From: Periplaneta americana
Lineage: Eukaryota; Arthropoda; Insecta; Blattodea; Blattidae
Length of the DNA stretch: 64,000 bases
Assembly (NCBI RefSeq): GCF_040183065.1
Contig: NC_091127.1
Location: 103,834,834-103,898,833, forward strand
Reading direction: 5' to 3'
Positions 1-10,535 of the stretch are shown in pieces. The position numbers were made by a program, and so were the translations under genes. The notes under the pieces were generated by a model that worked only from the letters and a program-made list of their open reading frames with translations, ran no database searches and was not told the origin of the DNA. The first letter of the stretch is position 1, and every line of letters starts with the position of its first letter.

Positions 1-972
1 AAGATCAGAATATTATACTCTCAGAAATGAATGACTTCATGACCACAGTTAAAGTAGGAGAAGCAAACAGGAAATTACCGTATCAGGAGGGGATTCTAAT
101 AAATAATAAATCATTAACATTGTTGTATGCGGCAATGAGGTACAAGTACAAAATTGAATACATCATCACAAGAAAACTTAACCAAGATCTGGTAGAAAAC
201 TTTTTTTCGGAAATTAGAAGCATGGGTAGAACAAACGATCATCCCTCTGCTTTAGATTTTAAACATAGACTGAAGTGGTACATAGTAGGTCGAAATCCAT
301 TATCTCAGTTTTGTGAGAACAAAAACACCTCCAATTTGCTTTCGGAAGAAGAGGCATTAATAGTGGGTCCTAGTACAAGCCAATCAGAAATCAATGATAA
401 TCTGCAGAAAGAACTATGTGCAACGGCAGAATTTCTTAAAGGCATTCTGAAACCGGTTAAATTTACCAACGATCGAGATCCTGAAGAAAATATAGGCCTC
501 CCAGAAAAAAATATATGAAATCTCTGCAAGACAGCGGATATCCCAGGAAGGATTAAAATATATTGCAGGATATGCAGCATCAAAACATATGGAGCAATAC
601 CCGAATCTTGGAATTCCCACAAAATTGTCAACTTCTGCTAATCAAAAAGACTGGATTACTACAGTGCCCCATGGAAACTTAATTCTCCCTTCTAAGGATC
701 TGCAATTGGTTGCCATGCTTATTGACAGTATATTCTCAGATGTGCACGGAGATTCTGTTTCTCATGAGAAATTTATAATAAAAAAGACTGTAAGTTTGGT
801 TAATTCTGCCAAGAAAAACGAAGCAGAAATCAGTTCTCCTCTTCCGCCAGAAGTAATTACGACATTGGTTAGAACAAGAACATTTATTAGAATTAAAGAA
901 ATTAATAAAATAATAAAAATATCTGGAATTTCAAAGAGAAATGTTATAAAGAAAATGAAAAAGATTGCATAA
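1..972 (+). pseudogene. P-element/THAP9-like transposase, C-terminal remnant
   Basis: This is the C-terminal part of a P-element-family (THAP9-like) transposase, the enzyme that cuts and rejoins P-type DNA transposons. The frame is open from the window edge, so the N-terminal THAP zinc finger and most of the catalytic core lie outside or are lost. Seen: the family signature LVENFFSEIRSMG, followed by HPSALDFKHRLKWYIVGRN, typical of the C-terminal helical region. A second frame encodes YIAGYAASK, YPNLGIP and a stretch with HGD that matches the usual P-transposase end. The two frames are offset by one base at a run of seven A residues (505-511), so this copy carries at least one frameshift. It stops at 970-972 with a lysine-rich tail. 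No P-type terminal inverted repeat was found downstream. Family assignment is by remembered motifs; confidence is good for the family, low for activity. Confidence 0.8.
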
Positions 973-1050
973 GAATAAGTATTTACTTAACGGAGTGGGA
1001 TTTATAATGGTGAAATTATATTATGTCGTGTGTGGAATAATAAGGTAAAT

Positions 1051-1251
1051 CAGTGGCGTATACTGGTTAAAGGGTTTGGGCTACCGCTGACCCTATTATT
1101 ACACAAAATATATCTAACAATTACTTTAATTTAAATTACTATGGTAAAACTAATAATACAAAATTACATTATGTTATATTATAAACTTTTTCTTTTGTAA
1201 TTTCCTTGGGCTACCGCCGGTAGCCCCGGTAGCCCGCAAAATACGCCCCTG
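1051..1251 (+). mobile_element. hAT-derived MITE, copy 1
   Basis: A 201 bp non-autonomous hAT element. It starts CAGTGGCGTATACTGG and ends TACGCCCCTG, and is flanked by a perfect 8 bp target-site duplication AGGTAAAT (1043-1050 and 1252-1259), the hAT hallmark. Its ends and subterminal sequence match the full-length hAT at 26020-28576, with the interior missing. The right end holds short inverted GGTAGCCC motifs. Confidence 0.95.
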
Positions 1252-1375
1252 AGGTAAATAATGTAGTAGACTATATTATGTCTCCAATAGCCTGAATATA
1301 TAAAAAATATTTGTTTACTATAATGACAAATTATTCCAAGAAATTCATATACATATGTTAATGAAGGTTCAAAAG

Positions 1376-1812
1376 TATTTGAATTCATGTACAAAATAAT
1401 GTATGTTATAAATAACTGTATAGATCTAAGTATGTATATATTTATTACACATTGTATTGTAATTATTATAAAACCACGTATATATTATAGAAGGCAATAT
1501 TATTAATGACACACTTCCATATCACATTGTTTCTTGAAACTTGAGTTTAATATGTAATAGATCATAATTTTATTACGTTATCATTTCAAGGTAGTTCCTG
1601 TTGTACTTGAATTCATGTGTAATATAATTTGTGTGATATATGGGCCTAATTTTGTGCATATTTGTAGCATAATGTATTATAATTATTATAAAAGTACGTT
1701 TATATTACAGAAGGCAATTATTAACGTTGCACTACCATATTACATTATTTCTTGACTCTTGAATTTAATTTATTGTTCACTATTTTATAATGTTATCACT
1801 TCAAGGTAGACC
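1376..1812. repeat. Diverged tandem duplication, unit about 220-230 bp
   Basis: Two units in direct orientation, about 1376-1600 and 1608-1812. Shared landmarks in order are TTGAATTCATGT, TAATTATTATAAAA, AGAAGGCAAT, ACATTATTTCTTGA-type sequence and CACTTCAAGGTAG. The units differ by many substitutions and small indels, so the duplication is old. No coding potential was seen. It may belong to the 3' part of the P-like element at 1-972, but no end was found to prove that. Confidence 0.65.
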
Positions 1813-2050
1813 CTATTATAGCCTATACTGTATACACAAACCATGAGTTTTATTTATTCATTTAAATCTATGGACGCAGATCTAACCATCAACAATCTAT
1901 TATGTTGACTGTGTCATTCGAGTGCGGCCTGCAGTAAAGGTGACGTCATGCGCAGACTGAACGAAAACAAGCACAGCTTGTCCCACACCTCTACTATATT
2001 TCCACCATGGCACTAGTTTAGATCTATCTTTGATCGCGATGTAAAGTAGT

Positions 2051-2303
2051 TTTTCTTTTACCTGGTTAGACTATTTGAAGATGCTGTATCAACTACTAGG
2101 TTATTTAGGGTCGATGGGATTGGTGATAGCGAGATGATATTTGGCGAGACGAGATGGAGGATTCGCCATAATTACCTGACATTCGCCTTATGGTTGAGGA
2201 AAATTTGGGGAAAAAACCCAAGTTGGTATCGAACCCACGTCCGAACGCAACTCCGGATCGGCAGGCAAGCGTCTTAGCCGACTGAGCTATGCTGCTGGCT
2301 GCC
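2051..2303 (-). mobile_element. tRNA-headed SINE, family 1
   Basis: About 253 bp SINE read on the minus strand. The head contains box A TAGCTCAGTCGG and box B GGTTCGATACC, the two internal RNA polymerase III promoter elements. A body with a GGGTTTTTTCCCC-like segment follows, ending near ATAACCTAGTAGTTGATACAGC. An 8 bp duplication AAAGTAGT flanks it (2043-2050 and 2304-2311). Related to the copies at 11865-12136 and 58969-59165. Confidence 0.85.
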
Positions 2304-2483
2304 AAAGTAGTATGCACATCTAGTTTGTTCCGATTGAGTGTTGCAACAAATACGGTGACCTTGTTTAATAATTACAACCTTACCGATAAGCGTAATTTTA
2401 CTGCCCAAAGATAGTTGTTTTGTTTCGTTTCTCTTGCTGTATAGGCTTGAATATGCATTGCCTAAAATCAAGACAATATCAGG

Positions 2484-2790
2484 ACAACCACGAAACAGTT
2501 GGACCTCAGTTGTTCCGAAGTCTGGTTGGACCCCACAAGTAACACCAACAAGACATCACTGATGAGGCAACTAAGCCAGAAGATAATGGGGTAGGGTGGT
2601 TAGTTCCTTTGCGCCTCCATTGCATACATCGTTGACTATATACATATTACACTAATCAGACTTCAGATGCATACAAACAATATTGTTCTTCCTCTGGCTA
2701 TAGCGTCAAGTGAGATGTACTGCCTGATAATAGATGTATAGGCCTATATCAGCCAGAACCTCAGTCAGAGGTATTGGATCACAGTATAAG
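2484..2790 (+). repeat. Interspersed repeat family A, copy 1
   Basis: First and longest copy of a short interspersed family present at least four times here (also 18010-18108, 39533-39802, 62366-62445). Shared core: CTGAACCTCACAAGTGATA-like sequence, ACCAACAAGGCACCACT-like sequence, GAGGCAACTAGGCCAG-like sequence and GATAATGGGGTAGGGTGG. The 3' part (from about 2640) matches the minus-strand copy near 39550-39640. No clear pol III boxes and no coding frame; probably a SINE or short non-autonomous element. Confidence 0.7.
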
Positions 2791-3600
2791 TATTAATACA
2801 GATATGAAATTGTGTGTTAATAGTGCTGTGACAGTCTTAGCTGAGCATCACTAGTGCCTCTGGTGATGAATAACTATAAGTACATGCTCACCATATCTAT
2901 TAACTTGGAAAAATAAATAAACAATTCACAAAATATGTAATATTAAATAAAAAGAAAATGCACATTATTGCATCTCTGACAGCTTACATTTAAGTACAGG
3001 AACAAGAAAAAATGGGAAGCACAGAATTTTACTTGAGAATTAGCACTAACTTCACATGCTGCTTAATCTGTAACTATATGTAGGCTACTGCAGGCCCTAT
3101 TATTACAGGTCTATTAATTCCAAAATGATTCATTGTAAGGTTAATATCACTGACAAATAAATATGCAATGTGGTCATTATTCAACAGAGTTCAGGAATAC
3201 ATTCTTAAAATATAATTTAAATACAATAAATAATTATATTTTAAAAAGTTAATATATCTGTTTTATTACAAAGATGACAGTGATATACCAATAGAACAGA
3301 ATCATCATTATTATTACACAATACATTCAATTCGAAGATCATCAACACAAAATAAGTAAATATGTATCTGAACTGTGATATTACCAATTGACAAAAACTG
3401 TAATTCACAGTTTTTAGTAAAACTTGAGAACTTTGAAACTTTGAAGACAATTAAAAGTTCAGAATTTTTAAGAACTGCTAAAAGCCTCCTTATATTAGTG
3501 ACAAATAGCACAATCTTTGACTGTTAATGGAATTAATAATAACAATCAAGGTTTTATTTCATATACCGTCTATGCTTATCCTTTTAACAAATTTATTGGT
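2791..3600. other. AT-rich stretch, no gene recognised
   Basis: About 0.8 kb of AT-rich sequence. Short open frames here are low-complexity and match no family I recognise. Confidence 0.6.
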
Positions 3601-3636
3601 TTTCAATACTTTGTTACATATACTTTGAATTGAACG

Positions 3637-3663
3637 TTTTCGGCTCTATTGAGCCATCATCAG
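3637..3663 (-). other. Hammerhead-like CTGATGA...GAAA motif
   Basis: On the minus strand the sequence reads CTGATGA, one T, a stem GGCTC/GAGCC with an AATA loop, then GAAAACG. These are the two conserved boxes of a hammerhead ribozyme around stem II, except for one extra T after CTGATGA. The same arrangement occurs at 14712-14737 and near 48672-48700. Penelope-like retroelements are known to carry hammerhead motifs in their terminal regions, but no Penelope coding sequence was found beside this one. Cleavage activity is unproven and the extra base may disrupt the core. Confidence 0.45.
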
Positions 3664-3679
3664 AACCATTTATGCCCAT

Positions 3680-4345
3680 ATGCATGAAAAAGGTACACAT
3701 ATAATGCAATACAAATAAACCCAAATAATATCAAATAACATGATTCTATGTAAAACATTAAATATATGGCGATATTACATTATTATATAAAACTGGCTAT
3801 ATAAGCCATATTCAGGTGTTAAAATATTGATGCTAAAATTATTACATAATAAGCTTTAAAAATTGTAAAACAATTGTAGTTATCGGGTTGATGTCTATGT
3901 GGAATTCCAAAACTGATAGTGGTTAGATGCAACAACTGTGGGGGAAGAAAATATCAAATGTAATATCTATACTCAAAATACAAAGAAAGTGATGTACAAT
4001 ACCAGAACAAAGTGCATATATAAATCACAATGCTATTATTACCATGATCTTAATAAGTTACATGAATCTAAATAGAGAACATCTCGTAGAGAGATTATGT
4101 GTACGCAAGCGCACGGAACAGTTGTCTGTTAAATGAAATGTTATTGAAACTTTATAAGACCGGATTTTGTGTAAGAGTTAAACAAGAGGAATTAATTGAC
4201 TATATCGTAGAGTAAAGCTATACGAATTCAACTTACAATGTTAAGTTCCATTGACTGACTTTTTGTTTAAACGTTTAGGCCTACATACAAAACCCACATC
4301 TCGTCATTGGTGACAACCTTGTTCAGAAGTTCTTCACACTAAAAA
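3680..4345. other. AT-rich stretch, no gene recognised
   Basis: No family signature, tRNA-like promoter or terminal inverted repeat was seen. It separates the hammerhead-like motif from the LINE fragment that starts near 4350. Confidence 0.55.
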
Positions 4346-4349
4346 GAAT

Positions 4350-5178
4350 CTGAAATTTCCTTCTGTTGCGTCTCAAGAAGAATTTAGTGCAGTCGCTCTT
4401 GATGCCTCATTTTGATTACTGTGACACTCTATACACTGACCTTAATATGAGACTGACAGACAGACTACAACGTGTTCATAATGCATGTGTTCGATTTATT
4501 TTGCAGCGTCCGTAGATCTGACCATATCACATCTTCATTAAATATGCTGTCCTGGGTTCGTCTCAAAGGGCAAAGAAGTTTCACTCTCTCACTTTACTCT
4601 TCAATGTTCTTCAGAACTCTAACCCTAACTACTTAGCTTCTCGTTTTTAACATTTGTCCTATATCACGAAATAGATACTCGCTCACAACACCATATCACA
4701 CTCTCCATTTTTAAACGCAGAACATCCTTCCACTCTCCATCTTTCACCGTCTCTGCAACTCATCTCTGGAACTCTCTACCACAACATGTCAGAGACTGTC
4801 GGACATTGTCTAGTTTCAAAAATAAACTAGAATTTCACTTTTTCAATTCAGATTCCTTTCAATTATAAGCCCTTTTCTCTGCGATAGTGTTGTAAAAAAA
4901 TATATATATTTATTTTCTTTCCTTTCCCCTTTTTTGTTCTCTTGATCACCAGATGAATTTATTATCATACCCTTTTTATTGTGGATTTTATTTAATTTTC
5001 GTATTTCTTTCTTTTTTATTATTATTTTATTACATTCCATTTTGTTATATTCTTCCTTACGTCTTCCATATTAACTACTTGTACTAAATGAGTTGCTTTT
5101 GTTATATTCCAATGTATTTTACTTTCTTTTTCTATTATGATATTATTTTCATGTTGTTTAGTATCGATTTTGTTATGC

Positions 5179-5224
<46 letters not shown>

Positions 5225-5340
5225 TGTAATATGCTAGTATTCTGTTCTTTAACTTTTTGTTAAATTTTCATTGTTTGTATACTTTGTGACCTGGTAGAGT
5301 GTAAGAGAAGGCCCTATGGCCTTAACTCTGCCAGTATAAA
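4350..5340 (+). mobile_element. LINE 3' end, CR1/Jockey-type reverse transcriptase C-terminus (5'-truncated)
   Basis: Remnant of a non-LTR retrotransposon. The start encodes LVQSLLMPHFDYCDTLY and RLQRVHNACVRFI in one frame, the typical post-catalytic region of LINE reverse transcriptases. Later segments (SFTLSL, NYLASR-like, ISRNRYSLTTPYH-like) continue it in shifted frames, so the copy is degraded. The 3' UTR ends with a conserved tail, GTGTAAGAGAAGGCC then ATGGCCTTAACTCTGCCAG, TATAAATAAAT and a (TTA)n tract. The same tail recurs in reverse at 59168-59222 and 62470-62545, so this is one LINE family with a (TTA/TAA)n 3' end. Upstream reverse transcriptase and endonuclease are absent, as expected from 5' truncation. 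Confidence 0.8.
5178..5224. repeat. (TTA)n microsatellite
   Basis: Perfect TTA trinucleotide tract inside the LINE 3' UTR. Confidence 0.95.
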
Positions 5341-5343
5341 TAA

Positions 5344-5402
<59 letters not shown>
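5339..5402. repeat. (TTA)n microsatellite at LINE 3' tail
   Basis: Perfect TTA tract directly after the conserved LINE tail; it is the element's 3' terminal repeat. Confidence 0.95.
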
Positions 5403-5480
5403 CCTTCGATGCGGTAATATGACAGGAAGGTTAAAGCAGATTCCATCCAATGTGACTTGTGTTGTTCAGAAAACAATTTT

Positions 5481-5900
5481 GAAAATCAATGAGGAGAGAA
5501 TTTTCGGTACCCTAAATTTACTGTAGTGATCTCATACAAAAGGATTCGAGAAATTTGAGGAAATTGTTTGGAGAGTTCTGATATGGTAATGACGATTTTC
5601 ACAAACTTTTTCATCAACTTTCTGAATGAAGTCATCATTGACAACACTCGGCCAGCCACTTTTTTCTTCATCATGAATATTTGTTCGTCCATTTTTTAAC
5701 ATTAGGCACCGCTGTCCCACAACACCCTCACTCATTACATTTTGCTCATAAACACTACAAAGTACAGATGCCTTTAAGTTTTTCGTTAGCAGATATCTTA
5801 TCACTGCTCGCAATTAACACTTGGAGGGATTTTGTATTGCAGGACTCATTTTGAATGGCATTCACAAGCAGACGAACAGCAGCACGACCTTCTCCCTCAC
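5481..5900 (-). pseudogene. mariner transposase N-terminal (HTH) remnant
   Basis: Minus-strand remains of a mariner transposase DNA-binding region, the part that grips the terminal inverted repeats. Seen: LKNGRTNIHDEEKSGWPSVV, then DDFIQKVDEKVCENR, then ISELSKQFPQISRILLYEI and LGYRKFSPH. This is the standard order for the two helix-turn-helix units and the linker before the DDE/D core. The first two blocks and the last two lie in different frames, so there is at least one frameshift (near 5590). The catalytic domain is missing, perhaps cut off by the LINE tail that ends at 5402. Weaker mariner-like text (NAIQNESCNTKSLQVLI) extends upstream to about 5900. Confidence 0.85.
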
Positions 5901-6165
5901 ACTGCTGGATGCTACTGATCCACTATGTATTGCCGTGCAAAATGGCATTGTTCTCCCACTACTTCTCATTGCTACACAGAAATGGAGCTTACTTTGTGAT
6001 CACTGATCAGCATACAAGGGAAAGATAATCAAAGTGACAATTCTCTTAAGGGTGTTGTCATCTTCTAATTCATTATATTACTGAGAAATGTATTGCTGTT
6101 CCTAATGAAAAAGTAGGAAAGGACGACTGTATATATCTACATATACATACATAGTATTCTGTAAA

Positions 6166-6216
6166 ATGGCAGGTCGTTCACTGCAAACCCAGCATTTTCC
6201 AATCGTTCCTGTTTTC
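6166..6216 (-). mobile_element. LINE 3' fragment (same family as 9195-9870)
   Basis: About 50 bp matching the end of a LINE: TTCACTGCAAACCCAGCA followed by TTCCAATCGTTCCTG. Read on the minus strand it encodes the last residues (W/F-x-ML/AGFA-like) and the start of the 3' UTR. Other copies are at 9195-9870 and 39140-39195. Confidence 0.7.
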
Positions 6217-6489
6217 TGCATATGTATATATATTATGCTCATAAAATTTCCACCTTATTGTAATTTTATATTCAGATTATGATTGCAATAGCTGCTACTG
6301 CTTTTATGTTATCTCTTCAAAATACAAAATATAGCCAGGAACAGGACTATGAAACATTGCAGAATCTAAAAATAAGTAAATTGCAGGTCAGGACTTAAAT
6401 TGGAAAGCACAGGGTCCGGCAGAATAATCTCTTCAATTTGAAACATAAATGAAAAGAACAACATAGATCCCATTCAAAATTTTATTTTA

Positions 6490-7010
6490 CCATTTTACAG
6501 AAGAATACTTGCCATTTTGACATCACTTTGTTTAAAAAAAAAATATCGTCGAAATGCTTGCCTTCACGAGCTATACACTCTTGGAAAAGTGACTATGCGT
6601 CTTTCTTCCTCAAAAAAAAAAAAGAGCACACCACACAGTAACACGCACTCTGTGGAGAAGTCGCTGATGTATTTCATGAGGATTTTCTGGGGCTTAATAC
6701 CGAAGGTTTTGTTTATTGACACAGCCCGACAAATAGGAATAAGCTTAGTTACTACTGGCACATTTTTTCAATATGGTCTCGCAAGTATCTTGGCGGATGA
6801 GCCAGTCACATTGTTGAAGTTCCTGAACCACCGTAACTTTGTAGAGATGGAACTTGAGGGGTAGGTGTAAGATTCGTCTGACACTCCGATCAGATATTCC
6901 CAATACCAGAGCATGTTTAATGACTGAAAACGTCGCATCGTGGAGATGTGGTGACAGCATGCCTCACTGCCGCAATATTCTCGGGAGTCCGAATGTTGTG
7001 ACATGTACCG
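6490..7010 (-). pseudogene. IS630/mariner-superfamily DDE transposase, middle part
   Basis: Minus-strand remnant of an arthropod mariner-superfamily transposase of the type with an N-terminal HTH of DUF4817 kind. Seen in order: LGISDRSVRRILHLPLKFH (HTH), YKVTVVQELQQCDW, then KAPENPHEIHQRLLHRVRV and TVWCALFFFFEE, which match the family text 'W-APENP-ELHQ-PLHS-KVTVWCA'. The copy has several frame changes and an A/T run inside the VWCAL..FEE segment. The C-terminal half with the second and third acidic residues is missing. Fragments of the same superfamily lie at 54683-55080 and 59255-59535. Decayed; no terminal repeats found. Confidence 0.75.
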
Positions 7011-7323
7011 GAATAATTCTGTTTGAAAGTTGAACCTTCTGTATTCATTTGAAGGAAAACGTCTAAATCAGAACAACATTTTTTAATTTAATCCTCTGTC
7101 ATTTCTCTGAATTCACAAAGAAATTTAAATATACTATTACAATCATTCAGATTTTTCAAATCTTTCCTTTATTAGATAAAGTTGTATCCTAACCAATTCT
7201 GATCTGGCTTCACTTATAAATTTAACAAGCTCTCTCAAAAACTTTAAGGGATTAAATTTATGTTGGATTGAGGACACTGTAACATTCTGCTTACAATGAA
7301 ATACATTTCTTAAAAACGTAGTC

Positions 7324-8546
7324 CAGTGGCGGCCGCTGATCATGTTGCAGTGTTGCACAACGACTAAGTTTTTCCCGCACATTAAAATTTTGTTTATATT
7401 AAATAACTAAACAGATTTTAAGTTTCCTTCTCGTCCAATTGAAATATATACATATTTTTATATATATATCATTCAAGAATTCGAGTATAAAATAATCAGA
7501 ATTTATAAAATTTATCAAATTGTGAATACTTCAGAAGTGGTCGTTGTGCGGCTCAAGCAACAGCCAGATTTGTGTAGCGGCTGGTATTGAAGATAGGCTC
7601 AGTTCAGAGTTCCCTATCCCAGCAGTTAACACAGCTGGTCGCGGCGAAGCTCCTGCAACAACCGGAAGCAAATAGTTCTTGTATTTGCCCGTAGATTGCA
7701 GAAGTGACCATTCCAAATGGACACATTCGCTGGATGAATAGTGACTTGTGACGAAATTTTCAGATTTTTTCCGAGTCTTCGTTTCTTACTTCTGACTTCC
7801 TGTTTCCTGACCAACGTGTAGCTAGGTGAGCACGTGGTCCAGTCGTTTTATAATCGTGTGAAATCCATTTAATCCTCTCTTAAATATTTAGTTTTTGTTG
7901 GAATTTAAGTAGTTTTATGTGAATTGTGCTGCATAATACAATTTTTTTTTTATTGGATGTGATATTTTCGTCAAGTTTGTGACATAAGTACATAGGCATA
8001 TAACGTCATGAATTTTGTAAGTTGTTTAAAAAACAGGAACTTTTTTGGAGTTTAATGAGTTTTATGTGAAATGTGGTAGTTATCACAATTTTTATAGTGC
8101 ATTGTGAAGTGATGTTTTCTTCAAGTTTGTGATATACATGCGTTTGCCATTACGAATTCTGTAAATAGTTTACAAAACAAGAACTTCTCTGTACTTTCTG
8201 ACGAAGAAAAATTAAAAAAATTAACAACTTGGTAGACCATTGCCTGATCTAAATATTGTCCACACAGTTACTACGGGGAAAAGACAGTTCAAGGGAATTT
8301 TTAGAAAGGAAATTTACAATAATCATGACTGGCTTTGTGGTTGTGAAGTGAAAAACGCACTGTTTTGTTTTCCGTGTATTTCGTTTGATGGGAAACAGTT
8401 GTGGACAAGAACGGGCATTATTGATCTTTTAAGTACCAGCATTGGATTAAAATGTTCATGACCATGTATTGATAAAGGTAACTAATTCTACCCCACTCAT
8501 CACAGAAAGTGCAACACCTAGACTCAAACTTCACCGGCCGCCACTG
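7324..8546. mobile_element. Internally deleted hAT element with CAGTGGCGGCCG ends
   Basis: A 1.2 kb element with inverted ends CAGTGGCGGCCGCTGA (7324-7339) and the complement of CAGTGGCGGCCGGTGA (8531-8546), 15 of 16 matching. The CAGTGGCGG start is a hAT-type terminus. The 8 bp flanks (ACGTAGTC and AGTATGAC) do not match, so target duplication is not supported. The interior keeps only the start of a hAT transposase (8149-8470). It also has a diverged internal tandem duplication, about 7905-8035 against 8045-8190. Confidence 0.75.
8149..8470 (+). pseudogene. hAT transposase N-terminal fragment (ZMYM/KIAA1586-like)
   Basis: Fragment of the N-terminal region of a hAT transposase related to domesticated ZMYM/KIAA1586-type proteins. 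Seen: NSVNSLQNKNFSVLSDEEK, then PDLNIVHTVTTGKRQFKGIF, DWLCGCEVKNALFCFPCI and LWTRTGIIDL. The cysteine pattern C..C...LFCFPC is the TTF-type zinc finger found at the start of such transposases. A frameshift separates the first block from the second (near 8230). The RNase H-like catalytic core and hATC domain are absent, so the element cannot encode its own transposase. Confidence 0.8.
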
Positions 8547-9194
8547 AGTATGACTATATCATGTAATTATAAACACAAACCTCCCATAAAATCCTACAAG
8601 CTCAGTGTTGGATTAACATTGAGTAGCTGTAACTATGTGCACTTTCATAGCAATGAAGAACTTAGCTTTAAGTAATAACAGAACTTTTACCTAAAATGCC
8701 CTCTTCTTCTTACAAGGTTGAAAACTGAAACAATCAGAACTCATGTTATGGATTATGATTTTGTAGAATGTGAGGAATATGAATTTTTAGCGCAGCAACC
8801 ACTGATCTACACAAAATGATATGCTTCATGGTCGAAAATTACATATATTAAAACTGAATTCTTGAAAAAAAAAAAAAGCACATTTAATCATATCTCCGAA
8901 ACGTTCCACTTACTCAGTGCTGCATTCACATAATTTAAATTGTAATCTTAACCCTTAAAAGCCTGAATTATTTTTCGTCAAGTTTTTCGTTTATTTCGTT
9001 ATAGACTAATTAAATGGATGTAATTGAACACAACATTGCTTTTGTTTTCAATTGTTGATCCGAATATGTGGAATTACAGGGCGTTTCCATTATGTCAAAT
9101 CTTAAAGAATGGGTTGTTGCCTTATAATGACACCTTTCAAGCAATTTATTGAACTTAACTGAACTTTAGCATACAAATAATATATTCATCACTC
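8547..9194. other. Unassigned AT-rich stretch
   Basis: No family recognised; a short A-run lies at about 8866-8877. Confidence 0.5.
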
Positions 9195-9870
9195 ATTCAG
9201 TGTTCTGCCCAAGGTCAGATATTTCACTGCAAACCCAGCATTCTCCAATGTTTCCTATCTTCTGCCTTCCTGATTTTCTTCTCGTATGATACATATATCT
9301 TCATGTCGTCTATCATCTGATATCTTCTTCTGCTCCGAACTCTTTACCATTCACTCCTGTTCACCATTCCTTCCATTGTATCCTTCAGTAGGCAGTATCT
9401 TCTCAGCCAGTGACCCAAATAATTCCTTTTCCTCTTCCTGATAAATTTCAGCTCATTCTTTCTTCACCCACTCTTTCCAACACGGCTTCAATTCTTATTG
9501 TCTGTCCACTTAACACGTTCCATTCTTCTCCTTATTCACATTTCAAATGCATCTATTCATTTCTCTCAGGGGCGTATACTGGTTAAAGGGTTTGGGCTAC
9601 CGCTGACCCTATTATTACACAAAATATATCTAACAATTACTTTAATTTTAATTACTATGGTAAAACTAATAATACAAAATTATTACATTATGTTATATTA
9701 TAAACTTTTTCTTTTGTAATTTCCTTGGGCTACCGCTGGTAGCCCCGGTAGCCCGCAAAATACGCCCCTGATTTCTCTTCACTTCGTCGTAATGTCCACC
9801 TTTCTGCCCCACACAATACCACACTCCATACAAACAATACAAAAATAAGAAAATTACTTTCACAATACCT
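9195..9870 (-). mobile_element. LINE 3' end with RKRNWLGHWL-type C-terminus (5'-truncated)
   Basis: Minus-strand C-terminal region and 3' end of a non-LTR retrotransposon. Seen across frames: LYGVWYCVGQKGGHYDEV, RMERVKW-type text, LIRKRKRNWLGHWLR-like and RRRYQMIDDMK-like segments, ending with E-T-LENAGFAVKYL. This is the tail of an RTE-like reverse transcriptase as I remember it from insects. Several frame changes make it a dead copy. The hAT MITE at 9567-9770 is inserted in it, so the LINE copy is older than the MITE. Further 3' ends of the family are at 6166-6216 and 39140-39195. Confidence 0.75.
9567..9770 (+). mobile_element. hAT-derived MITE, copy 2
   Basis: A 204 bp copy with ends CAGGGGCGTA and TACGCCCCTG, flanked by a perfect 8 bp duplication ATTTCTCT (9559-9566 and 9771-9778). 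Almost identical to the copies at 1051 and 50002. Inserted into a LINE. Confidence 0.96.
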
Positions 9871-10152
9871 GAAGAAATATACATAATAGAATTATTGTCA
9901 CAAAATACTCGTATGAACAAAATACATTTTCGTAACATAAAGTTTTACATAAATTTTTTATGTGATTTTCACATATTTCGGTAGTAAGGTAAAACATTTC
10001 TTATGATATGACAAAAAACATGAGCTACATCAAATTTTGAGGAAGCTGTATGTCGGAAGAGCATTCTCATTAGCACATCGCTGTCTTTTGTTTCCGGGTA
10101 TCGGAATCACTAATGTTCCATTCCATCGTATCTTATATAATCAGATGTTCTG
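9871..10152. other. Unassigned stretch
   Basis: Nothing recognised between the LINE and the fold-back element. Confidence 0.5.
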
Positions 10153-10535
10153 CGAGTGACGTCCAGAAAGTAAGTTTACCCAGAGCCGTTTACAGAAAGA
10201 AAACACAATTTCATGAAAAGATTTATTGGAACAGATATAGTAATTGTTTAACTGTTTTTCAACATATTTCCCACTGGAACTGAGATTTGTCACACCATGG
10301 GAACAACTTTTGTCCCACGTAGAAGTCTCCCGCCTGGAATCGGAACCAGTGTGTGAGAGCCGTTTGCACCTCTCTGTTGATACCATGGTAACAAAAAGTC
10401 TCAGTTCAGGTGGAAATATGTTGAAAAAATAGCACAACAATTCCTGTATCTGTTCGAATAAATCTTTCCATAAAATTGTATTTTATATCTGCAAACGGCC
10501 CCAGGGAAACTTACTTTTTGGACACGTCTCGTAGC
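10153..10535. mobile_element. Fold-back mariner-derived element
   Basis: About 380 bp built of two inverted arms (about 10153-10300 and 10385-10535). Each arm carries the 3' end of a mariner-type element: TCCAGAAAGTAAGTTTACCC or TCCAAAAAGTAAGTTTCCCTG at the outside, then a segment encoding GKYVEK. Read on the minus strand the left arm also has WFRFQAGDFYVGQKLF-like text, typical of the mariner transposase C-terminus (W..Q..DFY..G..KL). So the element is not a simple internal deletion: both ends come from the same side of the parent. Exact ends and TA duplication could not be fixed. Confidence 0.75.

Noticed and set aside
5178-5402. Array of short repeats as a possible CRISPR
   Set aside because: Simple TTA microsatellites at a LINE 3' end in an animal genome; no spacers.
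7324-8546. 8 bp target duplication for the hAT with CAGTGGCGGCCG ends
   Set aside because: The flanks ACGTAGTC and AGTATGAC do not match; the element is supported by its inverted ends only.
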